From Nematopogon swammerdamellus (lineage: Eukaryota; Arthropoda; Insecta; Lepidoptera; Adelidae), in contig OX336336.1 of the NCBI GenBank assembly GCA_946902875.1, forward strand, positions 4,248,545 to 4,312,544: DNA of 64,000 bases, given 5' to 3'. Shown here piece after piece: positions 1 through 9,645 of the stretch (position 1 is its first letter; each line of letters starts with the position of its first letter). Below the pieces are notes generated by a model. It saw nothing but the letters and a program-made list of their open reading frames with translations. It did no database searches and had not been told where the DNA came from. The position numbers and the translations under genes were made by a program.

Positions 1-239
1 CCTCAGCGTTTACGTTTCATGCTCATACAAAGTGCATGGAGATTATACGCAAACCGGCCGGTTAGTGGTGTTAGCTACAAGGAACTGTCGTGTCGCCGGT
101 CCTGTATTCAAGGAATGCGGTCCGTCTGGCCTCAACCAACAAAAGCACGCACACATACACGCCGCCCACACACAGATTACTTTGCGAAAGGTGAGATGCA
201 TGTAGGGATGTTGCTTGATTTTTATATCGATATTATATT
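1..239. other. window edge, no gene recognised
   Basis: No domain, splice pattern or repeat that I recognise. The open frame that runs through here and on into the simple repeat is not a gene. Confidence 0.4.
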
Positions 240-314
240 AGGGTTCCGTATCCGGTACGGGACCCTATCACTAAGCCTACGCCGTCTGTCTGTCTGTGTG
301 TCTGTGTGTCTGTG

Positions 315-362
<48 letters not shown>

Positions 363-891
363 CGTCCGTCCGTCCGTCCGTCCGTCCGTCCGTCCGTCCG
401 TCCGTCCGTCCGTCCGTCCGTCCGTCCGTCCGTCCGTCCGTCCGTCCGTCCGTCCGTCCGTCCGTCCGTCCGTCCGTCCGTCCGTCCGTCCGTCCGTCCG
501 TCCGTCCGTCCGTCCGTCCGTCCGTCCGTCCGTCCGTCCGTCCGTCTGTCTGTCTGTCCGTCCGTCCGATGGCTGTATCTCTTGAACCGTAATAGGTAGC
601 CCTTTGAAATTTTCACAGAATATGTGTTATATTATGGCCGATATAACAACAAATAATAAAAATAAGAAAAAGTTAAAAATTCACGGGGGCTCCCATAGAA
701 GAAACCAATAAGTGTATGCGCGCGCGCCATCTACCGAATAGATTATGAAGCATTTTAACTAATTATGACATTTAACTAATAGGAAGCATTTCATAACACG
801 CCATCTAGATGGCGTGAGTGGCGCTAGCCATGACATGGCGATACGGAACCTTCGGTGCGCGAGTTCGACTCGCACTTGGCCGGTTTTTTTT
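240..891 (+). mobile_element. GTTCCGTA-family dispersed repeat, copy 1 (expanded)
   Basis: The copy opens with 'agggttccgta' and closes with 'atacggaacc' followed by 'cgcgagttcgactcgcactt' and a T run. Its internal landmarks recur in every copy: 'cttgaaccgtaataggtagc', 'attttcacagaatatgtgtt', 'atggccgatataacaac' and 'gcgccatctacc'. Other copies are at 2516, 5131 and 60300, with fragments at 25240, 55330, 57890, 61300, 62160 and 63755. No coding capacity is seen. The outer motifs form a short inverted repeat, but the class (MITE, SINE or other) is unresolved. This copy is enlarged by a tetranucleotide expansion. Confidence 0.75.
283..570. repeat. (TCTG)n/(TCCG)n microsatellite inside the repeat
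   Basis: About 290 bp of tetranucleotides: TCTG/TGTG variants first, then a nearly pure TCCG block of about 47 units, then TCTG again. Unexpanded copies of the same element carry only three to five such units at this position. All frames stay open through it (SVRP-type or TDGR-type repeats), which creates spurious ORFs on both strands. Confidence 0.95.
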
Positions 892-1489
892 CAACATGAC
901 ACTATTGCCTAACTCCTCTCCATTACACTTTTTTCTGTCGGAACTAAGTGCCGTGTCAGCGATTCCTTATGACCTCTTGGTTTTGATAAATTTGGGGTTT
1001 ATCTTCTGTTAATAAATATAAGTATTTTTGAAGCAAAGCTTTTTAACGCACGTTTGGGATGGGGACCCAATTCAGAAAAAGTGAAACGTCATGAAATTAT
1101 GATATAAACTTACATCGTTGCAATGAGAAGTTGCAACGCTCCTCGTTGGCTATAGAAGCGTTGGCTGGGCAGCGTTTATCACTGCCTGAGCGCCATCTAT
1201 GAGAGTCTTTTGAAGCCGAACCATTGCATAAGCTGAAAGGAATATCGCATAGATGGCGTTATCCCGATCGATATTAAATTAATATTTGGATTAATAATAT
1301 ATTAATAGGATTAATAATTTAAGACCAATGCATAACATATATTTTTTTGTAGATTTTTTATGGTTACCAATAGCTCAAAATTTTTTTTAAGTTGACCTAT
1401 TTCTCAATTTTGACCCCTATTTCCGCCTTAAGAAGCTTCGCTTCCGTTGGGTGTCCCATGTCACCTCACATTATATTTTTATAACCTGA
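892..1489. other. AT-rich intergenic DNA
   Basis: Nothing coding is seen. Two short stretches, 'gcgccatctatgagag' near 1190 and 'agatggcgttatcc' near 1252, resemble internal pieces of the GTTCCGTA family and suggest old repeat debris. Confidence 0.4.
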
Positions 1490-1665
1490 GACCATTCGCT
1501 ACATCATCTACTACATACGTGATGTCAGCTTTGAGCATACTTTGGTGAACTAGGTGCCATGTCAGTGCTTCTCTTTGGTCGTTCCGGCTACAGAGAACTG
1601 GACGAAAAACACTGAATTTACGCAACCGCTTTGAAACCAATTTTTTTATCAACATTTTGGTCTCA
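1490..1665 (-). mobile_element. 5S/tRNA-like SINE fragment (decayed)
   Basis: Matches the 3' half of the SINE at 30552-30936 in reverse complement: 'tacatcatctactacat', 'gtgatgtcagc', 'gaactaggtgccatgtcagt' and 'ccggctacagagaactggac'. It is heavily diverged and lacks the head. Confidence 0.6.
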
Positions 1666-1998
1666 ATAGTATCGATATATCGGTCTCGACAATTTACACA
1701 TCACTCTTAAGTAGGTACGTGAAAGTTGTAAATGTGTATGTGGGCCCGCGTGTGTTCATAATATACATGCTTAACTACGCATACGATGTACAGGTAGATA
1801 TATAATATTTATATATTTGATTACACAATAATTTAATAATTACTTTAATTTTTACTTACAGTAGCGGACCCCCCTTTCTCTATCCATCAACGTCACAGTG
1901 TAGAAAGAAACACACATACCGTTTCCTCCTTCTTTCCACCTTACAAAGTTTAGTTAGTTTTTATATATTTTATTTTTGTTATTTTTTTATGTAGGTGG
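1666..1998. other. AT-rich DNA, no gene seen
   Basis: Low-complexity TA/TATT-rich sequence with no splice-bounded open frame and no recognisable repeat. Confidence 0.4.
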
Positions 1999-2085
1999 AT
2001 GAGAAGAGCGGAAGACCGCGTGTGGTGGCGTGCCTTGGGAGAGGCATATGTCCAGCAGTGGACTGATACAGGCTGATGATGATAT
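1999..2085 (+). pseudogene. RTE-type LINE, 3' terminal fragment
   Basis: A short frame encodes a C-terminus reading VWWRALGEAYVQQWTDTG then stop. It is followed by a (TGA)n-type tail ('ggctgatgatgat'). This tail peptide is the usual end of a lepidopteran endonuclease-reverse transcriptase LINE. Related ends occur at 14200, 14950, 17085, 31617, 38405, 39990 and 48690. 5'-truncated and non-functional. Confidence 0.7.
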
Positions 2086-2515
2086 GTTCTTCATTAGGTT
2101 AATACAATTTCATTCTAATTAGTTTTATTTAACTTGTGTTATTCAGTTATGAAAATAAAGATTTATGCAATAGTAAAGAAACAAAATAATAATTTAAGTA
2201 ACTACGACAAATAAGGCATAATTGAGGGAAGCAGAATTATCCTCGGATTCCGCTAATATTAAGATTATCTTTCGGAACACCCCACTCCCGCCGCGTTAGA
2301 CTTTCCAATTTGTTGATTTCCGTGAATCAAAAATATGATGAAATACTAGTATGAAAAACGCAATTCTCTGGCCTTCATCATCATGATACATCATGCTATA
2401 CAGGTGTCATAAATTGGGAATACAATTTAAAACGAATTTCTCCTTGCGGAATAAATGGAAGCGTGCGGTTCACCATGAAGGAGAAGGTGGAGTTTGTCAG
2501 TCGGTAGAACTTTTT
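2086..2515. other. AT-rich intergenic DNA
   Basis: No gene or recognisable element apart from A-rich tracts following the LINE tail. Confidence 0.4.
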
Positions 2516-2774
2516 AGGGTTCCGTATCCAACGTACCGCACCCTATTACTACTACGCCTACGCCGTCTGTCCGTCCGTCTGTCCGAGGGCTGTATCTCTT
2601 GAACCGTAATAGGTAGCCCGTTGAAATTTTCACAGAATATGTGTTATTATGGCCGATATAAAAACAGTGTAAGCGCGCCATCCACCGAAAACAGTATGAA
2701 GCAGCGCTGACCATGACATGGCGATACGGAACCCTCGGTGCGCGAGTTCGACTCAGACTTAGCCGGGTTTTTTT
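2516..2774 (+). mobile_element. GTTCCGTA-family repeat, copy 2
   Basis: Compact copy. It starts 'agggttccgtatccaacgta', has an unexpanded 'gtctgtccgtccgtctgtcc' tract, and ends 'cgcgagttcgactcagactt' plus a T run. It gives a baseline for the expansion seen at 283-570. Confidence 0.8.
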
Positions 2775-2796
2775 CTTTCACATGACGATACGTTCA

Positions 2797-3142
2797 GATT
2801 TTTAACCGACTTCAAAAAAAAGGAGGAGGTTGTCAATTCGACTGTATTTTTTTGTATTTTTCCGAGCGATTCCGCCGAGTAAATTAATAGCAAAAAATTA
2901 CTAAAAAAACTGAAATAAAAAACTATTAAAAGATATATAAAAACCGCCTTCAAAAATGTATGAAATAAAAAAAAAATCGAACCCTAGAGTTGAAGGCGGT
3001 GCTAAAGCAAGCAAAAATGATGCATGAAAGAAAACATGAGTGGATGATATCCTTTGTCATTTGTGTAGCCTTCTTTAGCACCGCCTTCAACTCTAGGGTT
3101 CGATTTTTTTTTATTTCATACATTTTTGAAGGCGGTTTTTAT
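2797..3142. repeat. element with 'ccgacttcaaaaaaa' end and a ~70-bp hairpin
   Basis: Begins with 'ttaaccgacttcaaaaaa' and 'ggaggaggttgtcaattcg', a common lepidopteran transposon end also seen near 10903, 13400 and 62830. Inside it, 2938-3007 and 3073-3142 are near-perfect inverted arms around a ~65-nt loop. The arms contain 'accgccttcaactctagggt' and its complement. Confidence 0.75.
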
Positions 3143-3189
3143 TTCATTCGGTTCCGTATTCAACTATTTGAGGCACAGAATTTAACACG

Positions 3190-3480
3190 TTTTTTTTTCT
3201 ATGAAAACTGATACGATTGGGTACATCACCTACTACATCCGTGATTTTAGCCCATAACACCTTGACGAACTAGGTGCCATGTCAGTGCTTCCCTTCGATC
3301 GTGCCGGCTACACTGAACTGGACAGAAAACACAAACAATTTAAACAGCAGTTTAAACCGATCTTTCATTCAGTGCGGTGGTACCAAAAGGCGGGATAAAC
3401 TCTACCACCTAGTAAGGTAAGAAGGGCAGGGATCTACAGTTTTAAGTGGAATCCGAACCACGGTCAGCCTCCCGTGATGA
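3190..3480 (-). mobile_element. 5S/tRNA-like SINE, partial
   Basis: Reverse-oriented copy. A T run and 'atgaaaactgatacgattgg' mark its 3' end. The conserved body follows ('cactgaactggac', 'cattcagtgcggtggtacca'), and it ends near 'aaccacggtcagcctcc'. The 5S-like head is missing. Confidence 0.75.
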
Positions 3481-3910
3481 CGAAACATGCTGTCTAGGAA
3501 ACTTACAATTTATGTACCGCATAGAAATGATTTTCCTATGCACTTCAATATAATGACGCAAAAGCAATTTAATACAAAGACACAAATAAGGAAAAATCAT
3601 ACAATAGTAACCTAGAAAGCAGAAAATAAATAGGGACTCTTACTTGACACAATACATACCAGTTACCGAGAAATTATTGCATCAGGCTTGTGGTGGGTTT
3701 TACACGCACGCACACTGTCAAAACTTCTTTCACACAAAGAACACACCTATTACAAGAAAGGTGAAGAAAGGTGAGTGGTCTGCACATTGAAAATACTTGC
3801 AAAATAATTAGGGAGGATGGCGGGGGTTATGAAGGGTAATTGTGTGTTTGTAAGTTTGTTTGTATGTTTGTTTGTGCACGCATCGTAGTAGTAGTAGTAG
3901 TTTTAACGCT
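3481..3910. other. unassigned DNA with short GTA/GTTT microsatellites
   Basis: No gene is seen. Contains (TTTG/TTTGT)n near 3845 and (GTA)n near 3885. Confidence 0.4.
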
Positions 3911-4049
3911 CTAACTCTAGTTCAGTATAGCCAGCTATCCAGGGAAGTCTCCGGTATGGTACCTACCTTCTCGGAGGTGATATTGGCTGGTCGGAGCATG
4001 CGCTTTGTCCCCTCCGACTCAGCCACCCATACCGGATTACATAAAAAAA
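3911..4049 (+). mobile_element. tRNA-headed SINE, 3' fragment
   Basis: Matches the last ~140 bp of the SINE at 52286-52842: 'gttcagtatagccag', 'ggtctccggtatgg'-type sequence, 'cttctcggaggtgatattgg', then 'cccataccggattacata' and an A tail. Confidence 0.8.
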
Positions 4050-4328
4050 AGCCTAAGGTTGCACTCCCGGAGTGCCGGCAGACAACGTAGTGCATTTTTG
4101 CATTTTTTGGAATGGTTAGGGAATAATTTCGCACGAATTGTTTTATTTATCAGTATAAAAGTACTATCATTTATGTGGTATAATACAATATTCATTTATT
4201 GCGCTATCGTAGACCAACATGACAATTTATATTACATAAAAAATTTAACACTACAGAACTATTATAATTATTTTACATCAAAAAGTTTATTTCTCAGAAA
4301 AATCAACTTTCATCCATAATTTCAACGA

Positions 4329-4750
4329 ATCTTACGCTTTTTCGATCAGGCTACGGATTTGACACGAGTTTAAAATTTTTTACCCATCTGAAAAAAGTGC
4401 CAAGCGCCGCTAAAGAAGTTTCGAATCTTACGCTTTTTCGATCAGGCTACGGATCTGACGCGAGATCTGACGCGAGTTTAACATTTTCTACCCATCTAAA
4501 AAAAGTGCCAAGCGCCGCTAAAGAAGTTTCGAATCTTACGCTTTTTCGAACAGGCTACGGATCTGACTCGAGATCTGACGCGAGTTTAACATTTTTTACC
4601 CAGCTAAAAAAAGTGCCAAGCGCCGCTAAAGAAGTTTCGAATCTTACGCTTTTTCGATCAGGCTACGGATCTGACGCGAGATCTGACGCGAGTTTAACAT
4701 TTTTTACCCATCTAAAAATAGTGCCAAGCGCCGCTAAAGAAGTTTTCACT
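4329..4750 (+). repeat. 108-bp tandem array, four units
   Basis: Units containing 'gtgccaagcgccgctaaaga' start at 4397, 4505, 4613 and 4721, exactly 108 bp apart. The first unit is shortened by loss of one 'gatctgacgcga' block. Because 108 is a multiple of three, a 127-aa frame stays open with a 36-residue repeat (VPSAAKEVSNLTLF...). I read this as a tandem repeat, not a gene. A single inverted unit lies at about 10950-11055. Confidence 0.9.
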
Positions 4751-5130
4751 TCAAAAAAACAATACCGATTACTCTGCTAACCCCGTTTGTCGGGATACAG
4801 GGTATGGTATGTCATAGAGCATATTGAAATCACGTCTAAATTTCTGCGTGCGGAATGTATCTTCGATAGGTGTGGTGTGCGCGGAAGCACGTACACACAA
4901 AAATCACTCTGCTGGAAGCGAAAACATTGCAATAGTTACCTACACCTCCAAGGTACCTACTGAAAGTGGAAACATTCCGCTATGCCACAAAAACAATTTT
5001 TGCGGTTTCATTTGCACCACACGCGTTCGCTCCATGAATGAATGCTTTGGGTAAAACCGGTCGACTTACATTCAAGTCCAGGAAAACGTATGCCTGAAAG
5101 TGACTTCCACCTTATGACTTTCACCTTTTT
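4751..5130. other. unassigned; short SINE tail fragment
   Basis: 'taccgattactctgctaacc' with 'gtcgggatacagggtatgg' near 4765-4812 matches the 3' end of the (TATG)n-tailed SINE family. No gene is seen in the rest. Confidence 0.45.
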
Positions 5131-5449
5131 AGCGTTCCGTATTCGTCGTACGGGACCCTATTACTAAGCCTACGCCGTCTGTCTGTCTGACCGTCTGTCC
5201 GAGGGCTGTATCTCTTGAACCGTAATAGGTAGCCCGTTGAAATTTTCACCGAATATGTGTTACCATGGCTGATATAACAACAAATAATAAAAATAAGAAA
5301 AAGTAAAAAAATCACGGGGCTCCCCACACAAGAAACTAAAAAGTGTATGCGCGCCATCTACCGAAAACAGTATGATGCAGCGCTGACCTAGACATGGCGA
5401 TACGGAACCCTAGATGTGCGAGTTCGACTCCTACTTGGCCTGTTTTTTT
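5131..5449 (+). mobile_element. GTTCCGTA-family repeat, copy 3
   Basis: Full set of landmarks from 'agcgttccgtattcgtcgta' to 'gagttcgactcctacttggc' plus a T run. Confidence 0.8.
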
Positions 5450-5812
5450 ATATTAAGAGCGACAAGTGGCGCGGAGCCACCCATTAGATGTCTAGCGACG
5501 CCCATGGACATTCAGTCGCATGCGTATCGGTTGCGAATGCTATGCCGGCCTGACAGGTGCCCATTCACGCCTCTTTTGAAGGACCCGAGACTGTACTTGG
5601 GGGGAAACATGTGGTAGGGAGAACGTTCCAGAGTTCACCGGTGGAGGAAGGATCTGCAGAACTGAATGGTACGCATCCGCGGAAAGTCCAGCGTGTAGGG
5701 ATGCAATCCCTGCCTAGTGCGCGTTGTACGGAGGTGGAAAGGAGACGGCGGAATCGGGTCAAACAGCACCTCCGAGTACTCCCCGTGGAATAAGCGATAG
5801 AACACACCTAAC
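5450..5812 (-). pseudogene. Jockey/CR1-like LINE, 3' end
   Basis: Reverse strand encodes, with frame damage, the C-terminal region seen intact at 42421-42805: a GKLWNALPAHIFPPKY-like motif and the 3' UTR 'ggcgtcgctagacatc'-type sequence. Its ends are decayed. Confidence 0.7.
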
Positions 5813-6237
5813 AATATTTCATTGAGAAATATGCATATTCAATTCAGTATGGTTCGTCATATTTTTTTTAATGTTCCGGGCAAGAAAACTTACACAGCTT
5901 TTTTTTAATGTAACTTACATACTAAGTTTTAATTATGTTAAATATAACATACTATATCCACAAAAAAATTAAAAATACAAAAAATATACTAGGGTTTAGT
6001 CAAGTAATTAATAAAAGTTGAGTTTATACATATGAACAATTAATTTGAATCATCTAAGTCATGTTTTACATTTTATGAATATTTCTTTTTGTTTAATTTT
6101 TAACCGAAAAAACTACTATATTTAGACTTACGATTACATCATCGAGTACGATGATGTAATCGTACCCCTTTCGCTCTTTCACCGATTCTCTATCGCCCTA
6201 TCCCGCTCTTTCTTTTGTAGTGTAGACTTTAATATAT
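5813..6237. other. AT-rich DNA with a small perfect palindrome
   Basis: No gene. 6131-6162 is a perfect hairpin: 14-bp arms 'cgattacatcatcg' and complement around 'agta'. Confidence 0.5.
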
Positions 6238-6683
6238 AAGGTGTTTCGTTAGTTATGTCATTAACTTCGGGAGGGTTACCTACACACTCACATGAACACT
6301 TTCCGTAAGAAAAAAACATATGTTTATAGGAGCATTTTTTCTCCTAACAAAAGAATAAAATCAAATAAGTAGCTGTAAAAACCAATCATAGTGACCTTGT
6401 GACTTACTTACAACAATCAGCTGTTCTGCGTTTGAACATAGTACGGTCATTGACCCCGTACAATGCAAATTACCTACTGTTACGTACTATTACTTTACTA
6501 CCTACTATTACTTTTCGAGAAATTTAACAAAACATGTTTGCTACCTAAGTAGCAAACATGTTTTGTTAAATTTCTCGAAAAGTAATACTATAAACATATC
6601 ATTTTTTTTTGCGTAACGTGTTTATTTGTGTGTGTGTGTATGTAACCCTCCCGAAGTTAATGACATGAACAACGAAACACCTT
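6238..6683. mobile_element. MITE with 42-bp TIRs and an internal 80-bp palindrome
   Basis: The left TIR (6238-6279) begins 'aaggtgtttcgttagttatg' and the right TIR (6642-6683) is its near-perfect complement. The flanks are 'aatatat' and 'atatata', consistent with a TA-rich target duplication (ATATAT or TATA). Inside, 6507-6544 and 6549-6586 are perfect 38-bp inverted arms around 'ctaa'. No coding capacity, so non-autonomous. Confidence 0.85.
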
Positions 6684-6879
6684 ATATATAATAGAGGTAG
6701 TATAGACACCGATGACGTAGCTTTATGATTTATAAACTTAAAACAATATTCAGAAGTGATAGAATATAACAGCGAAAACCGTATGTAAATCGATAAAGTG
6801 ATTCTTTAGTTATAAGGATATTCATATATTGAACGAACGTTACTCGGTTGCCCATAGAAACTTCGCTTTATTTACTTAC
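6684..6879. other. spacer, nothing recognised
   Basis: Short AT-rich spacer between the MITE and the composite element. Confidence 0.4.
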
Positions 6880-6889
6880 TAGCTTTTGC

Positions 6890-7770
6890 CCGCGGCTTCG
6901 CTCGCGTGAAATTCGTATTTCAAAGGAAGAAAGTAAGTAACTAAGGCCGATCTGCGTTAAGGTAAACGATAAACCTTCTCAACTAAAGTAAGTAACTAAG
7001 GGCGAGGCCGAAGGCCGAGCTGCGTTCAGGAAGACGATAAACCTACTCAAAGAAAGTAAGTAATTAAGGGCGAGGCCGAAAGCCGAGCTGCGTACAGGAA
7101 AACTATAAACCTTCTTGAAGAAAGTAAGTAACTGAGGGCGAGGCCGAAGGCCGAGCTGCGTTCAGGAAGACGATGACCTTTTCGAAGAAAGTAAGTAACA
7201 GAGGGCGAGGCCGAAGGCCGAGCTGCGTTCAGGAAGACCATAAACCTTCTCGATGAAAGTAAGTAACTAAGGGCGAGGCCGAAGGCCGAGCTGCGTTCAG
7301 GAAGACTATAAACCTTTTCGAAGGAATTAAGTAATTGAGGGCGAGGCCGAAGGCCGAGCTGCGTTCAGGAAGACTATAAACCTTCTTGATGAAAGTACGT
7401 AACTGAGGGCGAGGCCGAAGGCCGAGCTGCGTTCAGGAAGACCATAAACCTTCTCGATGAAAGTAAGTAACTAACCGCGAGGCCGAAGGCCGAGCTGCGT
7501 TCAGGAAGACTATAAACCTTTTCGAAGAAATTAAGTAATTGAGGGCGAGGCCGAAGGCCGAGCTGCGTTCAGGAAGACTATAAACCGTCTTGAAGAAAGT
7601 AAGTAACTATCGCCCATAGTTACCTACTGTCATCGAGAAGGTTTAGCGTCTTTTAGGATACAGCTCGGCCTTCCACCACGCCCTTAGTTACTTACTTTCT
7701 TCGAGAAAAACTTCCTGAACGCAGCTCGACCTTCGGCCTCGCCTCAGTTACTTACTTTCTTCTTTTGAAA
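6890..7770. repeat. 68-bp minisatellite, ~10 direct units plus inverted units
   Basis: Units carry 'ggcgaggccgaaggccgagc', 'tgcgttcaggaaga' and 'aagtaagtaactaa', spaced 67-68 bp apart. From about 7620 the unit appears inverted ('cagctcggccttcc', 'cagttacttactttctt'), giving a head-to-head structure. Confidence 0.9.
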
Positions 7771-7775
7771 TACGA

Positions 7776-7898
7776 ATTTCTTCTCCCTCTCCCTCTCCCT
7801 CTCCCTCTCCCTCTCCCTCTCCCTCTCCCTCTCCCTCTCCCTCTCCCTCTGCCTCTGCCTCTGCCTCTGCCTCTCCCTCTCCCTCTCCATCTCCCTTT
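7776..7898. repeat. (CCCTCT)n / (GCCTCT)n microsatellite
   Basis: Hexamer array with a GCCTCT block in the middle. The matching array in copy 2 (56408-56537) has more units. Confidence 0.95.
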
Positions 7899-8115
7899 TT
7901 TTTATGGAAACTGACACGGTTGGCTACATCACCTACAACATCCGTGATGTCAGCCCATAACACCGGGTGAACTTGGTGCCACGTCAGTGCTTCCCTTCGG
8001 TCGTGCCGGCTACACTGAACTGGACGGAAAACACAAACTATTTACATAGACGTTTCGGCCGACCTTTCATTCAGTGCGGTGGTATCAACCCGGGCGGGTT
8101 AAACCCTACCACCTA
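7899..8115 (-). mobile_element. 5S/tRNA-like SINE fragment inside the composite
   Basis: 'tatggaaactgacacggttg', 'gtgatgtcagcccataacac' and 'cattcagtgcggtggtatca' mark a reverse-oriented 3' portion. It is followed at 8113-8215 by a reverse piece of the (TATG)n-tailed SINE ('gtcgccttttacgacata', 'taccggccccacacgg'). Confidence 0.8.
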
Positions 8116-8215
8116 GTGGTATAAGAAAGGAGTCATATCCCTTAGTCGCCTTTTACGACATACACGGGGAGAGATGCAGTGGGGCTATTATTTTAAAGTA
8201 CCGGCCCCACACGGT

Positions 8216-8370
8216 CCCTCTCCCTCTCCCTCTCCCTCTCCCTCTCCCTCTCCCCCTCCCCCTCCCCCTCCCTCTCCCTCTCCCTCTCCCTCTCCCTCTC
8301 CCTCTCCCTCTCCCTCTCCCTCCCTCTTCCCATCCCCCTTCCCCCTCCCCCCTCCCCTCCCCCGCCCCTT
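8216..8370. repeat. second (CCCTCT)n block and C-rich tract
   Basis: Pure CCCTCT hexamers grading into C/T-rich sequence. All frames are open, giving spurious (SP)n and (RG)n ORFs. Confidence 0.95.
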
Positions 8371-8380
8371 TTACTGTAAT

Positions 8381-8800
8381 ATACACTTAATTTACAGGAA
8401 AACGTAAACGAAAATCCCAATCCTTCTAGTTCTCACAGAAAACGCGATGGTACGGAACCCTCTTTACGCGAGTTCGAGTCGAACTTGACCACTTTTAATA
8501 AAAAATTGTTACCATGGGATATACACTTAATTTACAGGAAAACGTAAACGAAAATCCCAATCCTTCTAGTTCTCACAGAAAACGCGATGGTACGGAACCC
8601 TCTTTACGCGAGTTGGACTCGAACTTGACCACTTTTAAAAAAAAATTGTTACCATGGGATATACACTTAATTTACAGGAAAACGTAAACGAAAATCCCAA
8701 TCCTTCTAGTTCTCACAGAAAACGCGATGGTACGGAACCCTCTGTACGCGAGCTCGGCTCGAACTTGACCACTTTTTTTAAAAATTATGTTACTCCGGGA
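8381..8800 (+). repeat. 140-bp tandem repeat, three units
   Basis: 'atacacttaatttacaggaa' occurs at 8381, 8521 and 8661, and a diverged 'atacactacc' at 8802. Each unit ends with 'ggtacggaaccctctttacg' and 'cgaacttgaccac', resembling the end of the GTTCCGTA-type elements and the single copy at 46020-46130. Confidence 0.9.
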
Positions 8801-8883
8801 TATACACTACCCATATACGAAGTTTCGTCCAAATCCGTCCAGCCGTTCAGGCGTGAAAGAGGAACAAACAAACAAACAAACAA

Positions 8884-9310
8884 ACAAACAAGAGATATGA
8901 GATATGAGATGAGATATATGAGATGAGATGAGATGAGATATGAGATGAGATATGAGATGAGATGAGATGAGATATGAGATGAGATGAGATGAGATATGAG
9001 ATGAGATGAGATGAGATATGAGATGAGATGAGATATGAGATGAGATGAGATGAGATGAGATGAGATGAGATGAGATGAGATGAGATATGAGATGAGATGA
9101 GATGAGATATGAGATGAGATGAGATGAGATGAGATGAGATGAGATGAGATGAGATGAGATGAGATATGAGATATGAGATATGAGATGAGATGAGATGAGA
9201 TGAGATGAGATGAGATGAGATATGAGATGAGATGAGATGAGATGAGATGAGATGAGATGAGATGAGAAGTGAGAAGTGAGAAGTGAGATGAGATAGTGAG
9301 AAGTGAGATA
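8884..9310. repeat. (GAGAT)n microsatellite, ~420 bp
   Basis: TGAGA pentamers interspersed with TATGAGA variants and a short 'gagaagt' block at the right end. Likely the retrotransposed tail of the composite element, since copy 2 also ends in GAGAT units. Confidence 0.9.
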
Positions 9311-9645
9311 TCATATTATATCACACACACGCTGAATCCCGACAATCGGAGTAAGCAGCGTAATCGGTGTTGTGCTACAAGAACTCTGGTAAATTACATC
9401 ACAAAACCGACCACCACGTTTCGCAAAGTATTCGAACAAGATTAAATCGATCAAGCAGCAAGTAAGGCACGAAGACCCACCTGCTGCATGACACGGTGGA
9501 AGTACCGTGCCAAGGTGAGAGGTGGCTAGCCGCCTATCGCCCTTTAGCACGGCATCTTGTCCTTATCCCTTAGTCGCCTTTTACGACATGCATGGGGAGA
9601 GATGCAGTGGGGCTATTCTTTTTAAGTACCGGCCCCACACGGTAC
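9305..9645 (-). mobile_element. (TATG)n-tailed SINE, near full length
   Basis: Reverse copy from 'cacacacgctgaatcccgac' through 'aaccgaccaccacgtttcgc', 'cttgtccttatcccttagtc' and 'gagagatgcagtggggctat' to 'taccggccccacacggta'. Other copies are at 24110, 47318, 51585, 52948, 53985, 59770 and 63303. Confidence 0.8.

Larger units (their letters stand above)
6880..9310. mobile_element. composite non-autonomous retroelement, copy 1
   Basis: Starts 'ctagcttttgcccgcggctt', a well-known lepidopteran element end, and runs through a 68-bp minisatellite, two CCCTCT hexamer blocks, SINE fragments and three 140-bp repeats. It then reaches 'aagtttcgtccaaatccgtc' and an ACAA tract, followed by a long (GAGAT)n array. 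The same order recurs, almost identical, at 55440-57668. No ORF of its own. This copy lacks the 'catactttcacatttatg' segment present in copy 2. Confidence 0.8.

Noticed and set aside
19..616. Open frames of SVRP or TDGR repeats on both strands
   Set aside because: They are translations of the TCTG/TCCG microsatellite; every frame is open by composition.
6890..7620. Regularly spaced direct repeats resembling a CRISPR array
   Set aside because: Eukaryotic 68-bp minisatellite: the 'spacers' are themselves repeated and no cas genes exist.
8153..8420. (SP)n, (RG)n and (RE)n frames, and their counterparts at 56794-57121
   Set aside because: Hexamer CCCTCT arrays stay open in all frames; no gene features.
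8847..9314. 155-codon Ile-Ser-Ser-His repeat frame
   Set aside because: Translation of the (GAGAT)n array, not a protein.
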